Made by a program: the position numbers and the translations under genes. This document shows, piece by piece, positions 41,691-50,065 of a stretch of DNA of 64,000 bases. The stretch is from NCBI GenBank assembly GCA_002436415.1, contig DJMA01000012.1:62001-126000 (forward strand), written 5' to 3'. The stretch's first letter is position 1. Each line of letters begins with the position of its first letter. The notes beneath the pieces were generated by a model. That model was given only the letters and a program-made list of their open reading frames with translations. It did no database searches and was not told the DNA's origin. The DNA is from Bdellovibrionaceae bacterium UBA6502 (GTDB taxonomy: Bacteria > Bdellovibrionota > Bdellovibrionia > Bdellovibrionales > UBA840).

Positions 41691-42464
41691 CTAAGAAATC
41701 TTTTTTTCTTTGTTCGCTTTTTCTAGATAATAAACCTTAGCAAATTTTAGAAATATTGAGTACGCAGCTCCAACTGAAATGACAAAGCCAGCAACACCAT
41801 CAAGAAAACCAAGCTTAAAAATATAGGTTTCTAAAAACTTAGATATGGGCTTTGTTAAAAACAAAAACCACGAGAAGGACTTTCCATCCTTTATAAACTT
41901 CTCAGCCCCTAAGCTTGAATAACGATTGTTTGCAGAAACTTGTTCGGTCAAATCTTTGAAGACCCAATGATAAATTTGCACATCGGCTCTTTTGACTTTT
42001 TTAGCTTCCACCTTCTCGTGCAAAGCACCACCCTGCCATTGTGAGTGTTTTTTATTGTAAAGACGTCTTTGGTAGTCAGGGTACCATCCACCATGCGCTA
42101 TCCACTTTCCTAAGTGATAAGTCTTTCGTGGAAACTCATAGGCACAGCTATCATCTCGCTCCTCGGCTAAAAGTTCTTGGATCTTTTCAGCCAAGTCAGG
42201 AGCACATGCCTCATCTGCATCTAGATTAAAAATCCAATCATTTTCACAAAGCTCAGACAAACGATTTTTTTGGTCACAAAAACCTCGCCATTTCTCTGAA
42301 AAACATTTAGCGCCTAAAGACTTAGCAATTTCGAGAGTTCGATCGCTGGAACCAGAGTCCAAAACCACAACTTCATCAGCCCAAGACAGAGACTCGATGC
42401 ATCGAGCTATGTTATTTTCTTCGTTCATACAGATTATAGCCGCACTAATTTTTACTTTACTCAT
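41691..42464 (-). CDS. family 2 glycosyltransferase, WaaE/KdtX type
   Basis: A 257-residue GT-A enzyme. The N-terminal donor-binding motifs are ISAAIICMNEENNIARCIESL and VVLDSGSSDRTLEIAKSLGA. WIFNLDADEACAPDL contains the DxD metal site (LDADE), and WQGGALHEKV is typical of the WaaE/KdtX subgroup that adds glucose to LPS inner-core heptose. A C-terminal hydrophobic region (about 205-245) may anchor it. The acceptor here is uncertain; LPS or another envelope glycan is likely. Convergent with the 40055 gene and divergent from the barrel at 42529. Confidence 0.88.
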   Translation of the reverse strand: MSKVKISAAIICMNEENNIARCIESLSWADEVVVLDSGSSDRTLEIAKSLGAKCFSEKWRGFCDQKNRLSELCENDWIFNLDADEACAPDLAEKIQELLAEERDDSCAYEFPRKTYHLGKWIAHGGWYPDYQRRLYNKKHSQWQGGALHEKVEAKKVKRADVQIYHWVFKDLTEQVSANNRYSSLGAEKFIKDGKSFSWFLFLTKPISKFLETYIFKLGFLDGVAGFVISVGAAYSIFLKFAKVYYLEKANKEKKIS

Positions 42465-42528
42465 AGTAGTACTTTAGAAAAGTTCTTCCTAAGTGACAAA
42501 GTAATTTCCATTGGATATAAGTATCCCC

Positions 42529-43158
42529 ATGAAATTAATGCGTTATTTGCCTATTTTGTTTTCGTTAATTTGTGTTCAACCTTGTTTGGCTTATTTTAGC
42601 TTAATGGATTCGGGGGATATTTTAGCCGAAGGCCAATACACCCTTACTTCAGAAGCTCAAATGGTAACCTCTGGTGATGATGGTCTTAACTTTAGAGCCC
42701 ATCTAGATCAAGGCTTCGATCCCTCATCCCAGTTTCGCTTTACTTTAGGAACTGGCACCAATGCTTATCAAGCAGGATTCCTTTATAAATGGGTTCCAAT
42801 TCCTGATTATGAGAACCAACCGGCTGTTGGCTTCATCGCTGGTGTGACTATGGCTGAAAACAGTAGTGATACAGTTTTAGCATTACAACTTAAAGCTCTA
42901 ACTAGTAAAAACTTTGTAACTCCCTACGGTTATGTATCACCCTATGGTGGTTTAAGCCTCGCCATTGAAGTTACCAATGCACTCAATGGAAACCCAGCGC
43001 AATTGATCCTGGGTAGTCGATACCAAGCAGAACATTGGTCTAGGAGCTTTGTTATGGCTGAATTCGGCTTTGAAATTGCGGATGCTTTTTCTTATTTGTC
43101 TGTTGGATTCCAATATGATTTCAATGAAAATGCTTTGCCCAAAATAAAAAAGCGCTAA
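42529..43158 (+). CDS. exported beta-rich (outer-membrane barrel-like) protein
   Basis: Signal peptide MKLMRYLPILFSLICVQPCLA. The mature part shows alternating strands and Gly-rich turns (GQYTLTSEAQMVTSGDDGL, QFRFTLGTGTNAYQAGFLYKW, AVGFIAGVTMAE, ALQLKALTSK, YGYVSPYGGLSLAIEV, FVMAEFGFEIAD, SYLSVGFQYDF), which fits a small barrel. It ends in NENALPKIKKR instead of a terminal aromatic, so assembly into the outer membrane is not certain. A TTG at 42511 is an alternative start. The neighbour is a divergent LPS-type glycosyltransferase. Confidence 0.6.
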   Translation: MKLMRYLPILFSLICVQPCLAYFSLMDSGDILAEGQYTLTSEAQMVTSGDDGLNFRAHLDQGFDPSSQFRFTLGTGTNAYQAGFLYKWVPIPDYENQPAVGFIAGVTMAENSSDTVLALQLKALTSKNFVTPYGYVSPYGGLSLAIEVTNALNGNPAQLILGSRYQAEHWSRSFVMAEFGFEIADAFSYLSVGFQYDFNENALPKIKKR

Positions 43159-43919
43159 TTCACTGGACCTTCAGCAAGATTCAAAGTGATACTTTAAGTT
43201 CTACCTTGTCGTTAAGTCCAGAGCCACCTATCCTTAAGTCATCCTATAAAAAATCCCAGAATATCAGGATGACACTCTGGGTGTAGGAAGCGTAACTTTA
43301 TTAAGGAGCTCTTTTTCAGGAAGAAACTGGGCTTCTTATGCAAATCCGCGAAGTTCGTATATTTAGTTTCTCTCATTTTTCGAAAAGCTGTAGTTTAAGT
43401 TTATTCTTTCTTTAGATTCTAGACAAAACACCCCAAATCTTCCATCTAGTTTACAATTCTTTTGTCCAACTCCTATAAGTACTTAGTCTGTGAAGACTTT
43501 TACTTTATGAATGCCTTTTAAGTAGTAACTCCCCTCTTACAAGAACATTTTTTTTAAAGCTTTCATTTTTTTAGGCAAAATGTCTTTATAAAAATTTTGA
43601 TCCGGTAAGTTTTTTTAAAACTACATGCCGAAACAAAAAGTAATAACCAATGCAGCTTTTATATTTCAGTTTTTCCTATTGAGAAATAAAAAACCAGCAG
43701 TTCAAGAATGGCGCACTAAATAGAAGAAATATTATGAGTAAAAAATTAGGACTAGAAGAAGGATTTCGCTAGCCTTTTTTGAAAACTAAATCACACTAAA
43801 GAAACGATGCTAGCTCATCCAAAGTCTTAAAAAAACTTAAATGGGTTTTTCCTTAAGTCTAGCCATAGAAATAAAGGATTTTTTTTGTTAGCATTATATT
43901 GATAACAAGCTGGGCTCTT
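43159..43919. other. long non-coding gap
   Basis: 761 bases without a supported gene. The only structure noticed is a 6-bp CCCAGA/TCTGGG hairpin at 43255-43281. Short frames of 12-24 codons exist but none has a convincing Shine-Dalgarno site and product. Confidence 0.45.
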
Positions 43920-46118
43920 ATGATAAAAAACTTACTCCTGATTCCATTTATTTTCGCCATGTCACTTCGTTGTAGCCATACGGCAACGACAAGTTCAATG
44001 ACGCCGCCTTACCAATCCAAGGTATATCATGATTTATCTACTAAAGATCCTGAGAGCGTTGAAAAGTATTTTTCCAAATACAAAACTCCTGAAACTCAGG
44101 CCGCAACTCGTTACTGGGTAAATTACAAACTGGGGCAAGTTTGGGAAAAGCACGATAAATCTAAATCTTGTGAATACTACAAAATCCTAAGCACAGAGAC
44201 AGATTTTCCTCTTAGTGACCTAGCCTACTTAAAAACCATTGATACATGCGACGGCAAAAGCATCGTGAGCGATCGTTTGTTCGCCATGAAAAAAGATGAA
44301 GACAAATCATGGCTAATGCCAGAAATCGAAAGACTACAATACGAGTATGCTAAAGCACAAAATATGTACCCACAAAACGCTGAAGCAGCGATCTCTTTAT
44401 CAAAAGATTCTTTGATTCGCCCAGAGAAAATCGCTTATACGGAAGAAGCTTTGAAATGGGCAAAAGAGAAAAATGATGCCGATAGAATTAAAGCCTACGA
44501 GCAAAGAATACAGAAACTTTCTCCAAGCCGCAGTAATAGCTCTAAAAAATCCGATCCCTTTGATGTCGCATATGACTATCGACGAGATAGAAAATTTTCT
44601 GAGGCCATCAAAATTTATAAAAAGATCGCGAGAAAATCTTCGTCGAGCATTTACGAAAAACTAAAAGCTTGGAATGGAGTTGCTACCTCTCACAAGTTAA
44701 TGCGTGACAAAGAAATGTACGTAAAAGCTCTATACAGCCACGCCAGTGTAGCTGATCGCTACTATCGAAAAAATAAAAAATCTAAAACGGCAGCAAAACT
44801 TCACCATGACTCACAGGTTCAGCTAGCCAGAGCCCTTTGGACAGAAGGAGAAGTAAGCAAAGCTCGAAAGATTTTAGTTCTTCTGGGAAAATGGTTAAAA
44901 GGCAAATACCCAACCGATCAAGTCAATTGGCTAATCGCTAGAATGGCTGAAGAAAAATCTGATTTTGAAAAGGCGATTTACTATGCAAAAGAATCTATGG
45001 ATGAATCGAAATCACCTGAGTCTACTTATTATGAAAAAAGCGCATGGATATATGCCTGGAATTTAAAGAAGATCAATCAACCCATGAAAGCTGCGGAAAG
45101 TTTTAAAGAGCTTTACCAGAAAACAGACAACGAATACGATGCTGCAAAATACAAGTTTTGGTACGCCCATAGTTTAGCAGAGGCAGGTCAAGAACTAGAT
45201 GCCTATCAGGTCTACAAGGAGCTAGCGGATGAAGACCCTCTCGGCTACTACGGCTTGCTCTCTTACAGACAAAGAGGAGAAAAGCTTCCTAACCTTTTGC
45301 ATACGCAAAGCATTTTTGCCAGCGACCAATCTTTAGATCTAAAAAGAGACCTACTTAGTCAAATCGAGTGGTTAATCGCCTTAGACGAGAACAAATTAGC
45401 TCAAGACTATTTAAAGTCTTTAAAAATCCAAGCTAAAACTGATGAGCAGAGACAAGAGCTTTACAGTCTATATGGAAAAGCTGGCTACTACGCAGGAATT
45501 TTTAGAGACCTTGCTTCTTTAGATCCAGAGAGAAAAAGAGCTTTGGTTGAAAAGAATCCTGAGTATCTTTTCCCTAGACCTTACTTGGCAAAAGTAAATG
45601 AAATCTCCCAAAAGTATGGCGTAGAGGCATCTTTGGTTTACTCCATCATTCGCCAGGAAAGCTCCTTTATTCCGCACGCTAGAAGCTTTGCTGATGCTTT
45701 TGGATTAATGCAGTTGATCCCAAAGCAGGCTAAGAGATTGGCAAAAATCCACAATGTAAATTACAAAGAGGCCGAGGATCTTTATGAGCCTGTAACAAAT
45801 TTATCATTAGGAATTCCATTTTTGAGAGAGCTTTGGGACCGCAAGCAAGGTCAATTTATAATGACCGTTGCAAGCTACAATGCCTCAGAAAGAGCTGTTC
45901 TAGGCTGGATTAACACCCGCTATAAAGGCGATCCCATCACTTTTATTGAAGATATCCCCTACTCTGAAACCAAAGCTTATATTAAATTGGTTCTGAGAAA
46001 CTTTATTTGGTACAAACGCTTGTCGGCCAAAAGCAAAGAAACTCCTTATCCTGAGTGGGCGCTGCAAGGCCTAGAGGAATTTCAGACTAAGCCTAGAAAC
46101 ATCAGTTCAGAAAAATAA
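43920..46118 (+). CDS. lytic transglycosylase of the Slt70 type
   Basis: About 732 residues. An N-terminal signal with possible lipid attachment at Cys18 (MSLRCSH; the Arg before Cys is unusual for a lipobox) is followed by a long helical superhelix (TPR-like) up to about residue 560. The C-terminal SLT domain has catalytic Glu in SLVYSIIRQESSF and the motifs FGLMQLIPKQAKRLA and TVASYNASERAVLGWINTR. It cleaves the peptidoglycan MurNAc-GlcNAc bond with 1,6-anhydro product formation, acting in the periplasm. The ATG at 43920 is preferred over TTG at 43899 because the signal peptide begins there. Confidence 0.9.
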   Translation: MIKNLLLIPFIFAMSLRCSHTATTSSMTPPYQSKVYHDLSTKDPESVEKYFSKYKTPETQAATRYWVNYKLGQVWEKHDKSKSCEYYKILSTETDFPLSDLAYLKTIDTCDGKSIVSDRLFAMKKDEDKSWLMPEIERLQYEYAKAQNMYPQNAEAAISLSKDSLIRPEKIAYTEEALKWAKEKNDADRIKAYEQRIQKLSPSRSNSSKKSDPFDVAYDYRRDRKFSEAIKIYKKIARKSSSSIYEKLKAWNGVATSHKLMRDKEMYVKALYSHASVADRYYRKNKKSKTAAKLHHDSQVQLARALWTEGEVSKARKILVLLGKWLKGKYPTDQVNWLIARMAEEKSDFEKAIYYAKESMDESKSPESTYYEKSAWIYAWNLKKINQPMKAAESFKELYQKTDNEYDAAKYKFWYAHSLAEAGQELDAYQVYKELADEDPLGYYGLLSYRQRGEKLPNLLHTQSIFASDQSLDLKRDLLSQIEWLIALDENKLAQDYLKSLKIQAKTDEQRQELYSLYGKAGYYAGIFRDLASLDPERKRALVEKNPEYLFPRPYLAKVNEISQKYGVEASLVYSIIRQESSFIPHARSFADAFGLMQLIPKQAKRLAKIHNVNYKEAEDLYEPVTNLSLGIPFLRELWDRKQGQFIMTVASYNASERAVLGWINTRYKGDPITFIEDIPYSETKAYIKLVLRNFIWYKRLSAKSKETPYPEWALQGLEEFQTKPRNISSEK

Positions 46119-46120
46119 TT

Positions 46121-46145
46121 TAGGGCCTCATGGCCCTATTTTTTT
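46121..46145 (+). terminator. terminator of the lytic transglycosylase gene
   Basis: TAGGGCC pairs with GGCCCTA around TCAT and is followed by seven T, immediately after the stop codon. Confidence 0.92.
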
Positions 46146-46190
46146 AGAGAATTCCTTGCCTTAACGATCGAAGCTTTGTAATCAGAAGCT

Positions 46191-46646
46191 ATGAACTACA
46201 ACAGCTTAAATGATCAATTGAACGCCCTATTAAACACCGATGACTTTTTGGTAAACTCTGCACAGTTTTGCGCATTTGTTTTTGATGAAATCAAAGAACT
46301 AAATTGGGCCGGATTTTATTTTTACAGAGACGAGCTCTTACAACTTGGAAGCTTTCAAGGAAAACCTGCATGTAATCCCATTGCAATGGGTAAAGGAGTT
46401 TGTGGGACTGCTGCCGAGAGCCGAAAGAGCATCTTAGTCGAAGACGTTCATCAGTTTCCAGGCCATATTGCCTGTGATGCTGCTTCGAATTCTGAATTGG
46501 TGATTCCCCTAATCAAACAAGGAAAACTCATTGGGATCTTTGATATGGACTCCCCTAAGCTATCGAGATTCACCACTGAGGACAAAGAGGGCATGGAAAA
46601 GATTTGCCAAAGCTATTTAGACAAAACAAAATTTTTGTACTTTTAA
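46191..46646 (+). CDS. msrC: free methionine-R-sulfoxide reductase (GAF domain)
   Basis: A 151-residue single GAF domain of the fRMsr family, which reduces free Met-(R)-sulfoxide with thioredoxin. The three conserved Cys are in KPACNPIAMGKGVCGTAA and GHIACDAASNSELVIPL, corresponding to the active-site and resolving Cys. WAGFYFYRDELLQLGSFQGKPAC is the typical N-terminal block. The end is FDMDSPKLSRFTTEDKEGMEKI. Only a weak Shine-Dalgarno site (AGAAGCT) was seen. The gene lies between terminated neighbours and is probably monocistronic. Confidence 0.95.
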   Translation: MNYNSLNDQLNALLNTDDFLVNSAQFCAFVFDEIKELNWAGFYFYRDELLQLGSFQGKPACNPIAMGKGVCGTAAESRKSILVEDVHQFPGHIACDAASNSELVIPLIKQGKLIGIFDMDSPKLSRFTTEDKEGMEKICQSYLDKTKFLYF

Positions 46647-46750
46647 AGACATTCGATTTTTGAAATTTCATGAGCTTTTAAACCTAGAGTTTAATGTCGA
46701 TACCGCACTTTTCCGTTTAACAAACCAAGCAGGCTCGTAAACGCTAAGGA

Positions 46751-47467
46751 TTAATCCATCTTCTCCAAGGCATATTCAAAGTTACGCAAATACCTTCCGT
46801 TACGGTCTTTCACCACCCACTTTTGGTAAATAGGACTTAACTCACAATTTTTAAACACATTGGGAAGCTCAGTGCTTAAAATCCACTGCCAATTTACCTT
46901 TAGGATGGCATCCAATCGGCCGTCTTTAAACTCCATCACCACATTGTCTTCTTTAAAAGAAAAGCGAAAGGCAGAAACGGACTTTCCATCCTCAAGGTAA
47001 TAGCGTCCCTTTTCTATCTTTACGGGAAACTGATCAAAGTATTGTGTGGATAAATAATTACCACCCTCATCGTATTTTAAGCTCTTCAACACTCTATCCC
47101 CACGAAACCAATTGTACGGACTGAGCATCATTCGATGAAAATTTCTACTTTGAAGATCATTGTTATCCTGTGAGAAACTTAGCTTGTCATTAATTGCCAA
47201 AGCAGAAGTTTCACTCGAAAACTGAATGCTTAAATCCGGAAAAATTTTTAAGCTCAAAACGTCAGTAATTCTACCAAGAGATCTAACTTTAATTTTTAAT
47301 TCTTGTTTTTTTGAGCTTTGAAAATTCGAAGGTTTTTTACAGTCGACCTGCTTCAAAAAGTCTTGAGCAGAAAAAAGCCCTTCGCTTTTTTCTGCTCTAA
47401 AGTTTGCCATGGCAAAACTTTGAATCAGTAATAAAGAAACGGTCAATAAGACCTGTCTATTCGTCAC
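46751..47467 (-). CDS. exported hypothetical protein of TIGR02147 cassette 2
   Basis: Signal peptide MTNRQVLLTVSLLLIQSFAMA followed by a 217-residue beta-rich protein. It has two Cys (QVDCKKP and FKNCELS) near the start and end that could be bridged. GTG start, overlapping the upstream stop by GTGA, with GGGGGA seven bases before. No domain was recognised. It is the last of three coupled genes (regulator, HEHSH protein, this protein). Together with cassette 1 (3136-6027) it forms a recurring arrangement in which the regulator precedes two exported products. Confidence 0.72.
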   Translation of the reverse strand: MTNRQVLLTVSLLLIQSFAMANFRAEKSEGLFSAQDFLKQVDCKKPSNFQSSKKQELKIKVRSLGRITDVLSLKIFPDLSIQFSSETSALAINDKLSFSQDNNDLQSRNFHRMMLSPYNWFRGDRVLKSLKYDEGGNYLSTQYFDQFPVKIEKGRYYLEDGKSVSAFRFSFKEDNVVMEFKDGRLDAILKVNWQWILSTELPNVFKNCELSPIYQKWVVKDRNGRYLRNFEYALEKMD

Positions 47468-48774
47468 TGATTGTCCCCCATCTTCTCTAACTCCTTGGCA
47501 TACTCATACACCCCACCAACTTCTTTTTTCTCAACCACCGAACCATTCTGCGCGCTTTCTAGCTTTTGACGAATCTTCACATAGTCAAAGCGACCATCCA
47601 ATCCCAGAGCCTGATCAATTTTCGAAAAAACACTATATTTTAATTGCTCACTAAACTGTTCAAATCCTCCAGATTGAGTCATTTGCAAGCTTTTCAAAGA
47701 AATCAAATCATCAATACTAAGGTCTTTACTATCTAAAATTCTACTCATTACCAATTGGTTTAAAAGCGTTGAAAAAGAACCCAACTTTTGAATCTCTTCA
47801 TTATCATCAAGTAGAGCCGAATTAGAAGCGAAGCTGCTCAAGGTTAAAAGCTCTTTATACTTTAAACGACAGCTAACGATAGATTCGGCTGTGTACTCTC
47901 TCCATCGGCCAATCACTGTTTCTACTCTTTTTACTGATTTTGGATTTAATACTTTTACGATTTCTCCTGCCAATAAATCACAGCGTTTTCTTCCATTAAC
48001 AATAGCACCATACATCGCTGCGCGCTTTGTCTCTTGATCCTCAACATCCACATATTCTACTGGAGACAATGTAATTACGGCTTTCATATAAGAAAACATC
48101 CCATACTTAGAACTAAGAGTACTCCAGCCTGGCATATCACCGAGATCTACATAGGAAGCGTATCCGTGACCAATCAAAGGCAAGACCACAGTTTGCTCAA
48201 AAATATTCGATCCACCATCAACGATATTTTTCTTTCCAACTAAGTTCAACTGGTGGAAAAAAGCTAAGGCAATTTGATTGGCCTCAGACTCGTTAAAATT
48301 AATATGATGGGAATGTTCATGCATTAAACTCTTTGCTATTTCGTTTATGATAATTTTATCAAATTTATGAAAATAGATCTTTGAACGAAAATAAACTTTA
48401 GCATCAGACTCTTTGTAAGTCTTAGCCCATACCAAACTACCAGCTTGCTCATCTCCAATACAATAAGGCGTTTGATCAGTATTCTCCGCCACAAAAGAAC
48501 AGTTCGCACTATGATCGAACTCATAGGAGTTTTCCTGAAGAGACCGCATTAGTTTCTTTTTATTTTTAGTGTATTTAGAAGCTAAGCTCTTACTCATTTT
48601 ATCCATGGCCAACTGATCATTAGATAATGAGTCTACTAAAATTGATTTTGCTTTATAAACGGCAGACTCAAAATCATCTTCTGCATTTCCACCCTCAGTT
48701 GAGGCCGGTGCATTTAAACCAATCAATAACAAGGCCAATACCGTCTCGATTATTTTTACTCTTTTTTTACTCAT
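47464..48774 (-). CDS. exported putative metallopeptidase of TIGR02147 cassette 2
   Basis: Signal peptide region KRVKIIETVLALLLIGLNA (cut after PAS), then a mature protein of about 410 residues. Near residue 152 the segment SLMHEHSHHINFNESEANQIA carries HExxH followed closely by N-E-S-E-A, a gluzincin-like arrangement in which the later Glu could be the third zinc ligand. The start is the ATG at 48774 (GGAG eight bases upstream), with another ATG six bases earlier that is too close to the Shine-Dalgarno site. It overlaps the regulator gene by 8 bases. Peptidase activity is inferred from the motif. No named family was recognised. It shares no obvious similarity with the HEMVH protein of cassette 1 beyond the motif. 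Confidence 0.75.
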   Translation of the reverse strand: MSKKRVKIIETVLALLLIGLNAPASTEGGNAEDDFESAVYKAKSILVDSLSNDQLAMDKMSKSLASKYTKNKKKLMRSLQENSYEFDHSANCSFVAENTDQTPYCIGDEQAGSLVWAKTYKESDAKVYFRSKIYFHKFDKIIINEIAKSLMHEHSHHINFNESEANQIALAFFHQLNLVGKKNIVDGGSNIFEQTVVLPLIGHGYASYVDLGDMPGWSTLSSKYGMFSYMKAVITLSPVEYVDVEDQETKRAAMYGAIVNGRKRCDLLAGEIVKVLNPKSVKRVETVIGRWREYTAESIVSCRLKYKELLTLSSFASNSALLDDNEEIQKLGSFSTLLNQLVMSRILDSKDLSIDDLISLKSLQMTQSGGFEQFSEQLKYSVFSKIDQALGLDGRFDYVKIRQKLESAQNGSVVEKKEVGGVYEYAKELEKMGDNQ

Positions 48775-49606
48775 TATCATTTCTCCGACTTAAAGGGATT
48801 AATTGCACATTTAAATTATAAACAGCGTTTTTCTCGCCACTTTCTAAAAACTCAGCCAGTTCTCTACGAAATTTTGTGATCATCTCTTTGGCTTGAGGAA
48901 GTTTCTTTTTATCGATCCCCATAGAGATAAAAGTAATATCTCTTTCATCAATTGGATCTTTTTGTAAGGAATTTGCTGCTAGTTTCATTCGTTGTAAATG
49001 GGAGTTTCTTAACGCATTGGAAGCAACATCGTGAGTGGTAGTAATGTTTTTTCTTTCTTTTAAAGAGAATTTACCAAACTCCTCATTCACTAAACCCACT
49101 CGTAAAAGCCTTTCAATACCCTCAGTAATGATGCCTCGATCTAATCCCAACTCTTCGCTTATAAACTCTTTGGTTCCGTCAAAGGCGTCGAGAGTCATCA
49201 CATTTAAAATTGCAAAGTGGTACCAATCTGCAATCAAACGAAAACTATCCTCTGACAAGCTTGTAAAACTAGCTGCCTGCCTTTGCCTTTCACCGATTTT
49301 TTTCTGCGCTTCTAGTTTTTTCTTCTCCGAACGATGAAACTTCGCATTCACTAAGGACACAAACACTTCTTCTTCTTTTGCATTTAAGCCCAAACCGGAA
49401 GAAATTTTGCGAGCCATCTTTTCAGATATCCCCTGTTTACCATTCAAAATACTACTCAAACCAGAGGCTGCGACTCCAAGGTCTTTGGCGAAAGCTCTAA
49501 GTGAATAAGCAGGGTTCATTTGCCTTCTACTTTTCCACTCATTATTTAAAATGTCTAAATAGCTCAAATTCTGTTGCACAAAGGAAACATACAACAATCT
49601 CGCCAA
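48767..49606 (-). CDS. TIGR02147-family transcriptional regulator (cassette 2)
   Basis: 279 residues with the same architecture as the regulator at 3136. The N-terminus is SYLDILNNEWKSRRQMN then AYSLRAFAKDLGVAASGLSSILNGKQGIS and KISSGLGLNAKEEEVF (HTH). The C-terminal DUF4423-like half contains FRLIADWYHFAILNVMTLD and LGLDRGIITEGIERLLRVGLV, then QAKEMITKFRRELAEFLESGE near the end. The last two blocks align with the corresponding blocks of cassette 1. The TTG start is uncertain; a GTG nine codons later is an alternative. It probably controls the two exported genes behind it. Confidence 0.85.
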   Translation of the reverse strand: MARLLYVSFVQQNLSYLDILNNEWKSRRQMNPAYSLRAFAKDLGVAASGLSSILNGKQGISEKMARKISSGLGLNAKEEEVFVSLVNAKFHRSEKKKLEAQKKIGERQRQAASFTSLSEDSFRLIADWYHFAILNVMTLDAFDGTKEFISEELGLDRGIITEGIERLLRVGLVNEEFGKFSLKERKNITTTHDVASNALRNSHLQRMKLAANSLQKDPIDERDITFISMGIDKKKLPQAKEMITKFRRELAEFLESGEKNAVYNLNVQLIPLSRRNDNE

Positions 49607-49701
49607 AGCCCATAACTTTAATGATCAAAGTGTTCAGTAAAACTGCCTTCATGCGTAAAATGCGTATTATTTACATAAATTCAGTCCTAGCTCTTTTAAA
49701 G

Positions 49702-49846
49702 TGGTCCCTTTAATTGCGGATAAAAGCTAAGAACTATGAGATACCATTCCTAAAATTTAAAATGTCCCCATTTGATTTCGCTGTGAAATGAATACTGAAA
49801 AGGATTCCAAGAGTTTAAACAAACTCATCCGCAATTAAAGGGGCCA
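49702..49846. mobile_element. MITE-like element, copy C (145 bp)
   Basis: Ends TGGTCCCTTTAATTGCGGAT and the complement of TGGCCCCTTTAATTGCGGAT agree at 19 of 20 bases. The interior carries ATGAATACTGAA, shared with the other copies. Same length as copy A. Confidence 0.85.
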
Positions 49847-49938
49847 GGTAACAGCTCTCACAAAAAAACTAGAGCTTTCTCATATTGAGACACTGCTCTG
49901 CAAAGCCCTGCCTCAGTCATCCCCTGTAAAACTATTAA

Positions 49939-49987
49939 ACGTTATTTAAGTTTCTAGGCAGCGTTTCAGCCAGATATCACGTTATTT
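49939..49987 (+). promoter_or_regulatory. paired ACGTTATTT repeats, possible enhancer
   Basis: ACGTTATTT(A)AAGT-like sequence occurs at 49939 and again 40 bases later at 49979, in the same orientation, on the upstream side of the sigma-54 promoter. Two equal sites on one face of the helix at this distance suit an enhancer-binding activator. No activator is identified. Confidence 0.4.
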
Positions 49988-50010
49988 CAAGTACTTAGAT
50001 CACAAATCCT

Positions 50011-50026
50011 TGGCACTTCTCTTGCT
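50011..50026 (+). promoter_or_regulatory. sigma-54 promoter before the subtilase gene
   Basis: TGGCACTTCTCTTGCT matches the sigma-54 consensus at all conserved positions. The start point would be near 50037, and GGGGAG then ATG follow at 50066. Confidence 0.9.
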
Positions 50027-50065
50027 CTATAAAGGGCATAGCTTGAAAAATTCTGGGGAGAAATT

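Larger units (their letters stand above)
49607..50065. other. divergent region with MITE-like copy C and sigma-54 promoter
   Basis: 459 bases. It holds the element at 49702-49846, a pair of ACGTTATTT repeats at 49939 and 49979, and the sigma-54 promoter at 50011. No gene within. Confidence 0.7.
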
